This document shows positions 18,784 to 26,912 of a DNA stretch of 64,000 nucleotides, in pieces. Under the pieces are notes generated by a model that had not been told where the DNA came from, ran no database searches, and was given only the letters and a program-made list of their open reading frames with translations. How positions within the stretch are numbered: the first letter of the stretch is position 1; every line of letters begins with the position of its first letter. Position numbers and translations under genes: made by a program. The stretch lies in contig CAVZKV010000028.1 of the NCBI GenBank assembly GCA_963775835.1, positions 9,922 to 73,921 of the forward strand, read 5' to 3'. The DNA is from AWTP1-13 sp963775835 (GTDB taxonomy: Bacteria > Pseudomonadota > Alphaproteobacteria > Rhizobiales > Hyphomicrobiaceae).

Positions 18784-19863
18784 TCAGCGCACTGTTCGAC
18801 GCAGAAAAGAGGAGCCGTCTTGCAACAGCTCCCCTTCGCGCTCAGGTCGGCTTGGCCGCGTCGATCTCGCCGCGCATGGGTAGAGGTTCTGCAGTAGGGC
18901 ATCGAAGCCACCGGTTCCGGCACCCGCATGCAGATCAATGCGGCCGACCTTCTCGCCCAACTTCTCCAGCGCCTCCAGCTCCTTCAGGCGCCGCAGCAGA
19001 GGGTTGTTCTCCATCAGCCGTGCCGTGTTGAGCAGAGACCGCGTTGCCGCCGTCTCCTCCTGGCGCTGGATCAGGTTGGCCTTGGCCGTGCGCTCCGCTT
19101 CCACGACCTGGTTGAGCAGCTCGCGAACGTCGCCCGGCGGATTTACGTCCCTTGACGCCGATCCCACCGATTTCCACGCCGAGGTTGCCCGCGCGCTCGG
19201 TCACGAACGCGCGGGTCTCGCGGTCGATGGTGTCGCGCGCAGCCAGGATCTCATCGAGTGTGCGCATCGCCACCGCCTCCCGGATCGCGAACTGCACGAG
19301 CCGGTAGATGGTATTGGCGACATCGCCCGCGGCGAGCGCCGCCTTCTCCGGATCGACGATCCGGGTGAATGCGGTCAGCGTCACGCGGATACCGACGCGA
19401 TCCTTGGTCAGGATTTCCTGCGCCGTCACCTCGAGTGGCGTCGGCCGCGTGTCGACCTTCTGGATCTTGGCCGTGCGGCTCACCGCCCAGAAGGCGTGTC
19501 GGCCCGCCGGCAGCCGCTCGGTGAGCTTACCATCGATGAACAGCAGTCCCGCCTCGTGCGCCTCCACCAAGGCGTGCGCGACCATCGGCGAACGCGCCGG
19601 GTCGAGCTTGTCCAGCTGCTGCTTGGCAACGCGCACTTCGGTTGCCACGTCGATGTGCTCGACGTCAACCTTGGTGATCGTCTTCCAGAACACCCGCGTG
19701 GTGTTCGGCAGCACGAGATCTTCGGCTCGCCGTCGAGCGAGACAATGGCGACCCCGGTCGGGTCGATCTGCACGATCTCAAATCTGGTTGCGGCGATCTG
19801 AGCGGGTACTAACCCGACGCGGTTCTTGCAAGCCGAGATTTGTTGGGGGAGGTTCGGGGACAT
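18784..19863 (-). pseudogene. SPFH/band-7 (slipin-like) membrane protein, frameshifted
   Basis: Three frames join into one slipin-like protein. The N-terminal piece begins MSPNLPQQISACKN at 19863. The middle (from about 19720) contains DTRPTPLEVTAQEILTKDRV and the SPFH core with IREAVAMRTLDEIL. The last piece (from about 19155) reads DVNPPGDVRELLNQVVEAER and ends in the coiled coil LKELEALEKLGEKVGRIDL. Single-base shifts lie near 19720 and near 19150. Intact slipins scaffold membrane microdomains and often pair with an NfeD protease; none is seen nearby. It may be a real pseudogene or consensus errors. Confidence 0.8.
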
Positions 19864-20656
19864 GGTGGTGCCTCAAAGCACCCCCGCTGTCCCAAAGTTA
19901 GCGGAATGGGGACTCAAGACCACAGTGGTCTGTGTGCGTTTGCGAACGTACCACAGTTGGGGCACGAGGAACTAAACCGATGGTGGCTGGTAGCAGTATT
20001 GCTGCCGTGTTCATTCCAAACGGCGTCCGCTCCCCACGGGTTGCCCGCCCCGAGGATTTTGCGCCCTGTGGCCGCTCCCCCAGCCAGGGCGCTTTTTTGG
20101 GGGGAGGCAGTGCTCATCTTGGTTTTTCGGGACGAAGCGAAGATGAGGCTTTTGCGCCTTCGCCGTGACTGGAAAAACCATTCCACCGGTCACGCCGCCT
20201 ACAGAACGGACCTTCCTCGAAGCCATCGACACCCTGACTTTCCCTTAGCCTTGGCACATTACCGACTTTCGGGAGGTGTTCGATCATCTTAAGGCAGACC
20301 GGTATGACCTGTTCGAGGGGGGGTCATCGATCAGCCGTCGCGGAGCGTTGCATGGTCGACCCCATTGGAATGCTAACAAGACCGCACCCCGTTCTGGTAA
20401 TCCGGATTTTGTGAAGGGGCGTGATTGGACACCGTAAGAGCAGGATTTATCCTGTCCTTCCCCTGACGGCCCAATGCACAGCGTCAGCGACTGGCCTCGG
20501 CGCGGGGCGAAGGCATCTCCTGCAGATGTCGATTGTCCTGTCGGGGCCTTTTGTTTGCCGGCCCGCCGCAGCAGGCGGCCGCAGAAGGCGATACCTCAGC
20601 ACGGGCGCGCACGTGAGGTCCTTGTCGAAAAGATGGCTCTGGGAGGTATTGCACCC
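19864..20656. other. Intergenic with two hairpins and a possible coding fragment
   Basis: No intact gene. On the plus strand around 20165-20330 a short frame reads TPPTERTFLEAIDTL and, after a stop, ITDFREVFDHLKADRYDLFE, which looks like a decayed coding fragment of unknown family. The stretch also holds the terminator-like element at 20061-20098 and a second perfect 8-bp hairpin (CTCATCTT at 20113-20120 with AAGATGAG at 20140-20147). Confidence 0.4.
20061..20098 (+). terminator. Rho-independent terminator, no gene upstream
   Basis: GCGCCCTG at 20061-20068 pairs perfectly with CAGGGCGC at 20085-20092 and is followed by six T residues. No plus-strand gene lies upstream, back to the divergent slipin start at 19863. 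A short non-coding transcript starting somewhere in 19870-20060 is a reasonable guess. Confidence 0.7.
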
Positions 20657-20860
20657 TCAGAAAGGCACCTCATACAGCGTCCGCCAGTTATCATCGGCAA
20701 CGATGATACTACCTTTAGCCATGGGCCCATCTCGCGCCACGATCTCCTGTGTGCGTCGCAGCGCTTCCTTTTCCGCCTCTGCGAGATCTAACAATTCTGC
20801 CCCCTCATGGTCGAGCACGGTCACTTGTCCGCGCTTCACATGAAAATAGTAGCGAGGCAT
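20657..20860 (-). CDS. DUF6894-type small protein
   Basis: 67 residues beginning MPRYYFHVKRGQVTVLDHEG, the hallmark opening of the DUF6894 family found widely in Hyphomicrobiales. The middle segment AELLDLAEAEKEALRR is helical. The start at 20860 is fixed by GAGGAGGTG a few bases upstream; a longer frame from 20881 lacks one. Function unknown in the family; no partner gene is adjacent. Confidence 0.85.
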   Translation of the reverse strand: MPRYYFHVKRGQVTVLDHEGAELLDLAEAEKEALRRTQEIVARDGPMAKGSIIVADDNWRTLYEVPF

Positions 20861-21080
20861 CGCAAACACCTCCTCGACCACAACGTGACGAGGTGTTCTT
20901 TGATCCGTCGAATGCCAATTTTCTGGTGATGTGTGGCAAGCGCTGGCTCCATTTTGCGCAGCGCAACTTCATCTCGAGCGAGTTGAGGGCCATTCTCTGC
21001 CCCCGCCCGAGCGAGAGACGCGAAGGTTAGCCTCCGGACGGCTGGGGCCTACCTCCGAGCGTCTACTCGGTCACTGCGAT

Positions 21081-21134
21081 CAGAGCTTGAAGCTCTGACG
21101 CAAAAAACGGGCTCCTAGAGGGATAAGAGCCCGC
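21081..21134 (-). terminator. Rho-independent terminator (minus strand) plus adjacent palindrome
   Basis: Read leftward, the 7-bp stem GAGCCCG/CGGGCTC (21127-21133 and 21108-21114) is followed by six U. Beyond it lies a perfect palindrome CAGAGCTTGAAGCTCTG at 21081-21097. No minus-strand gene is recognisable between 21134 and 22179, so the terminated transcript may be non-coding. The rest of 20861-21437 holds nothing else I can support. Confidence 0.6.
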
Positions 21135-21437
21135 AGGACTGAGCAAGTCTAGCGGGGTATGACATTTCTCAGCCCACGGCCAGTAAAGCTTAAGCTGCGC
21201 CGGGATGCAATCGTCAGGCTATTCTGGCAACGCACACTCATGGCGGGGGTGTCGCTGCAGGTGCGGGACTGCCGCTTCTCGCTGCCCTTGCGCTGCGCCT
21301 CCAGATGTAGGGTCGGTATGCCGGTGTCGGTTCCATATACTTTCCCGTTTATGCCCTAGGTCGTCTGTCCCCCTCGAATTCATATGCGGCGGGGCATAGC
21401 TCTGCAGCGTCATCAGATGTGTGAGGAAGACCGTGTC

Positions 21438-21692
21438 ATGTCTCCAACCTTGTGGCCGGCATTGCCATCCCGAGTCATGCCGACAGCCACCGCGTCGTAC
21501 TTCCGGCTCGGCCTCAGCTCGACGGGTGCCTGGGTCATTCGGGAGACGACCGGCCGGCGGGCGGGGCTCTTTTCTACCCGACAAGCTGCCATCCGATTTG
21601 CGCGCGAGGAGAGCCGCGACGGCAATTTCAGCATTGTTCATTGCCCAGAAGGACTTGAACTTCAGGCTCTGCAACTCGGTCGGGCAGCTTAA
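21438..21692 (+). CDS. Hypothetical small protein (Hyphomicrobiales type)
   Basis: 84 residues from ATG at 21438 with GAGGAAGA upstream; in-frame ATGs at 21384 and 21417 are alternatives. The body reads YFRLGLSSTGAWVIRETT then GLFSTRQAAIRFAREES, a pattern I associate with short hypothetical proteins of Bradyrhizobium-like genomes. Role unknown. The next gene begins one base after its stop, so they form a pair. Confidence 0.55.
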   Translation: MSPTLWPALPSRVMPTATASYFRLGLSSTGAWVIRETTGRRAGLFSTRQAAIRFAREESRDGNFSIVHCPEGLELQALQLGRAA

Positions 21693-21693
21693 C

Positions 21694-21978
21694 ATGCGCT
21701 TGGATATTTCTGGACAGTTTGTCGTGAATGTGGTGACACCCAACGGTGGCTGGTCGAAAGGCCGTCCCATTGCGTTTATCGAAAACGGCGACAAGTGGCA
21801 CACCGTCGATCTCCTGATTCCGAATGACCTTAGCGATGCGATGCTCGAGTTGTTCATCGCTCACAAGTTCTCGGGTTTCGCTGTTGCCGGAAAGCCCATC
21901 CGGCGCCTCGATGAACCAACCATCAATGCGTTGCGGTCCTGCAAGAGGGGACGTCGTGTCCACCGCTCCCCGCACTGA
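21694..21978 (+). CDS. Hypothetical protein, second gene of a pair
   Basis: 94 residues starting MRLDISGQFVVNVVTPNGG. The sequence is compact, with alternating strands and charged turns (KGRPIAFIENGDKWHTVDLL). No signal peptide, membrane helix or motif is evident. It starts one base after the stop of the preceding small gene, suggesting coupled translation. The opposite strand is also open here but shows no coding pattern. Function unknown. Confidence 0.5.
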   Translation: MRLDISGQFVVNVVTPNGGWSKGRPIAFIENGDKWHTVDLLIPNDLSDAMLELFIAHKFSGFAVAGKPIRRLDEPTINALRSCKRGRRVHRSPH

Positions 21979-22178
21979 TGCGATCATCGCAGGGGGTGGC
22001 AATTACGTTTTCGGTTACCTTGTCGCCCCTCGATGATGGTGGCGCTCTGGCTAGCTCTCTACGGACCGGCCTTAAGGCCCTTCGAGTGGCAATTGGTTTA
22101 AAGGTGCAATTTGAGAACGGTCCCAATAATGATCGAGCCGCGGCCGCGACGTAAAACTTGCGATGCAGTCAGCGTCGT

Positions 22179-22628
22179 CTATCGGCTGAGATTTAAGACA
22201 CCAGATCCGCTGTCGCTCATCAGGCGTACGGTCTGGCTTGACCCGTGCACGACAATGTCGATCACGCCGGAGATCGAATACTCGCTATTGTAAAAATTAC
22301 CGGAGTATCTGTTGCTGCCGACCTGCCGCACCGTCGCCGTCTGGGCAGCTTTACCAGAGGCCGTGGCGCAGGTGGCATTTATCGTATAGCTACGCTCGCC
22401 GGCCCGACTGAAACTCGCCCTGCAGCGCGCCTGCTCTTTCCCGCCCGCGGCGAACGATACGGTGCCGCCACCACTCCACGAGCCTTCGAGGCTGGCAACG
22501 CTCAACTTCTTCGACACTTGCGCATTGCCGATAAGTGGTGGCCAGCCGAGCGTAAGCGCGGCGGCGAAAGCTAGCGCACATTTCTCGACCCGGTGAAGGG
22601 AAGAAACGAAACGAGGATCTCGTGACAT
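22179..22628 (-). CDS. Exported hypothetical protein
   Basis: 149 residues from ATG at 22628, preceded by GAGAGGC. A signal peptide (ALAFAAALTLGWPPLIGNAQ) is followed by a beta-rich domain with two Cys residues (ARCRASFSRAG and NATCATASG), probably a disulfide, and a C-terminal run of short strands ending in VLNLSR. The pattern matches a group of periplasmic hypothetical proteins frequent in Bradyrhizobiaceae. No neighbour clarifies its role. Confidence 0.75.
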   Translation of the reverse strand: MSRDPRFVSSLHRVEKCALAFAAALTLGWPPLIGNAQVSKKLSVASLEGSWSGGGTVSFAAGGKEQARCRASFSRAGERSYTINATCATASGKAAQTATVRQVGSNRYSGNFYNSEYSISGVIDIVVHGSSQTVRLMSDSGSGVLNLSR

Positions 22629-23201
22629 ACAATGCCTCTCGCTAGAGTTCGAATCAGGGGACCCACAAAGCGTAGAGTGGTCCGGTTCTGCTGCCCGCGC
22701 GCCGGGAATTTCCAAGCCCTTCCCATTGCCTGAACGGCAGCGATTACTCTCAACTGGCCGCTCGGTCGGCCGTTCAGGGAACCTACCCACCCCAGCACGG
22801 CCTATGCTGGCTGAGGGCTCAAGGCCAAAAGCGGCACCGCGACTAACAGTGCCAAAAACATCAGCCGACACCTTTCTGCGGTCTCCTCTTCAAGGCACGA
22901 GCTTTGTATGAGCATGCCACCCGAGCACGAGACGGGCACTACCAAAGAACCACGATCAGCCGTCAACAGGGTCTGTAGGCGGCCCTCGGGGCCCGACGGG
23001 AGGTAACGCCTAAGGCATAGTCCGGCGCGGAGCCTCAAGAGATGCGCCTAGCGCCTCGACTACTGCATTGACCGCCGGTCGTTATCTCGGGGTTTCCACT
23101 CATTGCCGGTGCAGCGCAGGAGCGTAGTTAATTTCAGCACGGGGCAGCTCCAAAGCTGAGCTGGTTGAATCAGTCCAACACGATAGCCAAGGAGAATCTC
23201 G
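22629..23201. other. Intergenic, no gene seen
   Basis: About 570 bases between the divergent exported hypothetical and the repeat protein. It must hold both promoters. No coding pattern. Confidence 0.4.
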
Positions 23202-23975
23202 ATGAAGCGGGCATCCGCCATTGCATCAGCTGCATTCGCCCTTGCCGCGTCGGCCTCCCTTGTTGGGAGCACAACGGCAGCGTCAGCCCAGGGAGTGCGC
23301 GACCTTGTTGGGGATCGAGCCGAGAGCCGTGGCGATCTGCGCGACCTCATTTCGGAGCGGTCCTCGAGCCGTGATGATTTGCGCGACCTATTGCGAGACC
23401 GGGTAGAGAGGCGCAACGATTTGCGCGACCTCATTCTGGACCGGTTAGCAACTCGTGATGATTTGCGCGACCTTCTGAGAGACAAGCTGGAACGGCGCAA
23501 CGATCTGCGCGACCTCGTCTTGGACCGGTTGGCAACTCGTGATGATCTCCGCGACCTCCTCAGAGACCGAATGGAGCGACGCAACGATTTGCGTGATCTC
23601 AGTTCGGATCGCTCGGGGAGCCGTGATGATTTGCGCGACTTATTGCGAGACCGCATGGAGAAGCGCAACGATCTGCGCGACCTCATCTTGGACCGGTTGG
23701 CAACTCGTGATGATCTCCGCGATCTCTTGAGAGACCGGCTGGAGCGGCGCAACGATCTGCGCGACCTCATCTTGGATCGATTGGCAACTCGCGATGATGC
23801 TCGCGACCTGTTGAGAGACCGCATGGAGCGGCGCAACGACTTGCGCGATCTCCTGATGGACCGGTTGGAGAGGCGCAACGATCTGCGCGATTTAATCTCG
23901 GACCGCGTCCGCAACCGAGACGATCTTGGTCCTCTTCTCAATCGGTTCCGCGATCGCCTTGGTGGAAATAACTAG
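23202..23975 (+). CDS. Exported protein of fifteen 14-residue Arg/Asp/Leu repeats
   Basis: 257 residues. AAGGAG precedes the ATG. A signal peptide (AAFALAASASLVGSTTAASA) ends near residue 30, so the protein should be exported. The rest is a regular array with consensus DRxxxRxDLRDLxx, fifteen copies from residue 38, ending FRDRLGGNN. Copies alternate between an RDDLRDLLR type and an RNDLRDLIL type over most of the array, a 28-residue higher-order unit. The repeats are polyampholytic, with Arg and Asp nearly balanced, and carry Leu at two fixed positions, which suggests an amphipathic helix. I do not recognise a family. The opposite strand is open over the same stretch only because the repeat is periodic. 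Confidence 0.85.
   Translation: MKRASAIASAAFALAASASLVGSTTAASAQGVRDLVGDRAESRGDLRDLISERSSSRDDLRDLLRDRVERRNDLRDLILDRLATRDDLRDLLRDKLERRNDLRDLVLDRLATRDDLRDLLRDRMERRNDLRDLSSDRSGSRDDLRDLLRDRMEKRNDLRDLILDRLATRDDLRDLLRDRLERRNDLRDLILDRLATRDDARDLLRDRMERRNDLRDLLMDRLERRNDLRDLISDRVRNRDDLGPLLNRFRDRLGGNN
23313..23972 (+). repeat. 42-bp tandem repeat array inside a coding region
   Basis: Fifteen units of about 42 bp that encode the 14-residue repeat above. Motifs such as GCGCAACGATCTGCGCGACC and CGTGATGATTTGCGCGACC recur with an 84-bp period for most of the array. Near 23850-23880 two units of the same type are adjacent, breaking the alternation. Confidence 0.85.
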
Positions 23976-24049
23976 CCCCGATCAGCGTCTCAGCAATCGA
24001 GACTGTGCACTCTCGCCAAGTGGGACGAGAGCTTAATGGGAGAGATCGA

Positions 24050-24790
24050 ATGCAGAAGGCCGTTTTCGTGGCGGCGGCGCTAATATTTGCACCACTGCCT
24101 ACACTGAGCCAGGAGGCGCAGCGCTCTGAAGGGCGTGAGCCCGCCAACGTCGAGAGAAGTGGTGAGCGTGATGCTCGGAGCGAGCAGCCGAGTGACCAAT
24201 TAAGATCCGAATTCAGGGATCGCATGGCTAACGCAATCGAGACAGTCCATGGTGCATGCGCCGATGACATCGATGATTTTTGTGCCAGGGTCACACCTGG
24301 AGCAGGTCGGCTAGTGTTATGCATGCGGGCTCACGAAGATCAATTCAGTCGCAGGTGTCAGGCGGCGCTAGACCGCGTCTCGAGCACTCTTGAACGCAGC
24401 GCCGAGCGCATTACGGAAATGTGCTGGAGCGAAGTGCGTGCACTCTGCGGCGAGACGGGTGGTGTCGGACAGTGCGTGGCGCAGAAGAAGGCATCGCTCT
24501 CTCCGGCGTGCGAAACCATCGTTACTATCTTGGGACAGAGGGTGCAGGGATTAATGGCGCGTGTAGGCATGCCGGTTTACAGTTCCGATGACAAAGCCCT
24601 GGGCCAGGTCGCTCAAGTCGTTAGGGGGTCGGACGGCAAGGTTCAGTCCATCCAGGTGGACATTGGCCGAATGCTCGGCCTCGGTTCAAAGGTCGTGGCC
24701 ATTAACGCCGACAAATTCGAACAGTTGGCCGGGATCAAGCTGCGGTTGTCGGATGCGGAGATACGTTCTTTGCCGGACGCCAAAAAGTAG
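24050..24790 (+). CDS. Exported Cys-rich protein with C-terminal PRC-barrel domain
   Basis: 246 residues from ATG at 24050 (GGGAGAGA upstream); a longer frame from 24005 is less likely. A signal peptide (AVFVAAALIFAPLPTLSQ) and an acidic linker lead to a domain with eight Cys residues arranged like the Cys-rich (GLG1) repeat: HGACADDIDDFCARV, LVLCMRAH, RRCQ, MCWSEVRALCGE and QCVAQKK. The last 70 residues (GMPVYSSDDKALGQVAQVV and following) form a PRC-barrel. It lies 75 bases after the repeat-protein gene on the same strand. Role unknown; envelope stress or surface assembly is possible. Confidence 0.8.
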   Translation: MQKAVFVAAALIFAPLPTLSQEAQRSEGREPANVERSGERDARSEQPSDQLRSEFRDRMANAIETVHGACADDIDDFCARVTPGAGRLVLCMRAHEDQFSRRCQAALDRVSSTLERSAERITEMCWSEVRALCGETGGVGQCVAQKKASLSPACETIVTILGQRVQGLMARVGMPVYSSDDKALGQVAQVVRGSDGKVQSIQVDIGRMLGLGSKVVAINADKFEQLAGIKLRLSDAEIRSLPDAKK

Positions 24791-24799
24791 GAGTACCGC

Positions 24800-25170
24800 G
24801 CAGCTGCACAACCCCGAGCTGGCGATGCGGTCGAGGGTCGGCGTCGGGATCACGCCGCCGAACCTGCTCGGCGCAGCAAAGCCGACATCGACGGTCAGAT
24901 GAGCAGGACGTTGGGCGCGCTCTTGGGCGGAACAACGCGGGCAGGCCAGTAGGGTGGTCGGGACCAGGCGCATTGGGACCGATCTCGCCACCGAACTTGG
25001 AGGGCGGTGAGGGTCGTATCGCCCGTCAATGGTCCGACGTCGGGTTGCGCCGGGAACCCCGCTCCTAAGCTGTGCTGCTGCGGCACCCGCAGCCGCGGCC
25101 CTGGCAGCCATGGCCATCCCGCATTGACGCCGCGTTAGGCCGTTGCGTGCCATGATCCACTCTTTGGTAG
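24800..25170 (-). pseudogene. Arylsulfatase N-terminal remnant
   Basis: Three minus-strand frames give pieces in the order seen in sulfatases of the arylsulfatase A type: a signal-like Ala-rich segment, TIDGRY and SKFGGEIGPNAPG, then PPKSAPNVLLI, then FGGVIPTPTLDRIASSGL. The Cys-x-Pro-x-Arg formylglycine motif and the whole catalytic domain are missing. The fragment is broken by at least three frameshifts and is clearly non-functional. Confidence 0.65.
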
Positions 25171-25306
25171 ACGATGGCAGCAAGTCGACGGTTATGGGGG
25201 GCAACTCCTAATTTGCTCAACAGCTCGTGCCGAGGGGCCGCGAGGTCATGCTCCAGATGGCGCACCGACAGCGATCCGGGAACGGTGGCGTCGTGGAGAA
25301 AGGGGT

Positions 25307-26155
25307 TCAGGATCCCGCGGCCATGGTCCGCAACCGCACGAGCTCGCCGCGCGAGACGCGGTCGCCCGGAATGTTCGGCATGTCTAAGGTGAGCATGATC
25401 GGCTGCACCGGCGTGCCGAGCACCCGATCGAGCCAACCGCTCGGCGCGGGAGCGATGAGCCGCAGCGTCGCCTCGACCTTGCCATTCTGGTTGAGCACCT
25501 TCGCATCGTACGCATCGAGCTCGGCAAACTCGGGGAGGTTGGGAAGCTTTTCACGCAGTATGCTGATGCTGCTGGCACCACCCATTTCGCCGGCATATTT
25601 CTTGCGCAGCTCGTCGTTAAAGGCAGCAACTTGGCTCACAGGCGTCAGCGACTTCCCGTTGCTGTAGCTCACGGGATAAAAGATGACCGTGCCGGTCCAG
25701 GCCGAGCGGCCAGCAATCACCAGCGCGTTGAAGGGCGTCTTTGGTCGCTTGCCACGGGTATCGACGAAATAGGCCGCGTCCGCGGTGTAGGTGCCGTCAA
25801 AGCGTGCGGTCAGTCCAGTGCTGGGATTTTTGACGTCGAGCTGCAGCGACAGGACGGCGCCGTCGCGCGCACCGCCGTTGGCGATGGTGACCGGCACGGC
25901 AAGCACCTCGAAGCCGCCCGACGGCTGTATGGAGGCATCATCGGACGTGTCCCGCCCATAGGTGACCACGCCGGTGGCATAGACATTGAGGTCGGCCTGC
26001 TTCAGCGATGTCTCCCACAGGCTGTAAGCCGAGAAGACCAGGGCAATGGCTGAGATGATGGTGGCGGCGGCGCGGCCCCCTTCGGAGGCTTTGACCGCAT
26101 GAATGGCAACCTCGTTCGCGTCCGGGTCAATCCGAGGGTGCCGAAAGATTCTCAT
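25307..26155 (-). CDS. Membrane-anchored hypothetical protein
   Basis: 282 residues from ATG at 26155, with GGGAGA upstream. One helix near residue 30 (TIISAIALVFSAYSLW) anchors a large extracytoplasmic domain rich in beta strands (FEVLAVPVTIANGGARDGA, then LSLQLDVKN). The early cytoplasmic part is short and charged. No catalytic motif is visible. It is flanked by the arylsulfatase remnant and a small membrane gene. Family not recognised. Confidence 0.75.
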   Translation of the reverse strand: MRIFRHPRIDPDANEVAIHAVKASEGGRAAATIISAIALVFSAYSLWETSLKQADLNVYATGVVTYGRDTSDDASIQPSGGFEVLAVPVTIANGGARDGAVLSLQLDVKNPSTGLTARFDGTYTADAAYFVDTRGKRPKTPFNALVIAGRSAWTGTVIFYPVSYSNGKSLTPVSQVAAFNDELRKKYAGEMGGASSISILREKLPNLPEFAELDAYDAKVLNQNGKVEATLRLIAPAPSGWLDRVLGTPVQPIMLTLDMPNIPGDRVSRGELVRLRTMAAGS

Positions 26156-26476
26156 AGTGGGATCTCCCTTCGATCGTCCCCCGAACCCGCTCAAGCCGAT
26201 CCCCCGCCAATCGGGCCCTGCCAATCGCGGGCAGGAATGGGGGACGCCTGAGGCGCCATACGCTTTCGGGATCGCTTCGGATTTTGCAGATCAATAAAAT
26301 GTGCGTGACTGCAAAAACATTGCCGGGAGCGCATCCGGCGATGCTCAGGGCCAGCGGTATCCTTGCTGGACGCTGGACAGGGGCACTCGTACAATGCAAA
26401 GCCGCGACCTCAGATGCCCTGCAACGATTGTAGGGGCCTTGAGGTCAGTCCGCGATCGGGCGATGCCTGGCGATGA
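26156..26476. other. Intergenic, no gene seen
   Basis: About 320 bases; promoter region of the hypothetical gene starting at 26155. Nothing else recognised. Confidence 0.4.
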
Positions 26477-26644
26477 TTAGGCGGTGGACGGCCGCATGCC
26501 CGAAGGAAGATTGCCGGCCCAGGCACGCTGAGCCGTGAGGATTTGCGGCCGTGGTTCGCTTGGCAAAAGCCACACCGCCCCGACCAGAGTTACCCAGATC
26601 AGGATCAGCGCGAGGTTCGGATACTTGCCGATAAGCTTGCCCAT
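26477..26644 (-). CDS. 55-residue single-span membrane protein
   Basis: A short frame starting MGKLIGKYPNLALILIWV, with AGGGA before the ATG. One hydrophobic helix spans residues 11-27, followed by a Pro-rich polar tail ending MRPSTA. The basic N-terminus suggests an in-to-out topology. No family recognised; the support is the ribosome site, the clean helix and the compositional match. Confidence 0.5.
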   Translation of the reverse strand: MGKLIGKYPNLALILIWVTLVGAVWLLPSEPRPQILTAQRAWAGNLPSGMRPSTA

Positions 26645-26912
26645 AGGTGTCCCTACCGCACCATCCTACGCAGGCGGTAGCCAATTGGCACAAGGCCACG
26701 GCCCGGACCTGTGCATTTGCTGTGGATTTGCGCAAGCAACGGATCCGCGACTGCGGCTACCGGGTCAGCGGTTCGAGTGACCCTGACTGAGCGCCAACGG
26801 CGCACGCGATCTGGCCGATGCGCCGCTATGGGACAACCTTGCGCGTAAGGTTGGTGTCCGCCCGCGCGACCTGCGTTGCCTCGGGGCGGCCCTGCGCGAA
26901 TGGCGCCGTCTG

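Noticed and set aside
22640..22720. GTTCGAATC, a possible tRNA T-loop
   Set aside because: No matching acceptor, D or anticodon stems around it.
23060..23941. 293-residue minus-strand frame rich in Arg and Ser over the repeat array
   Set aside because: It is open only because the 42-bp repeat is periodic; it has no ribosome site or signal peptide, while the plus-strand frame has both.
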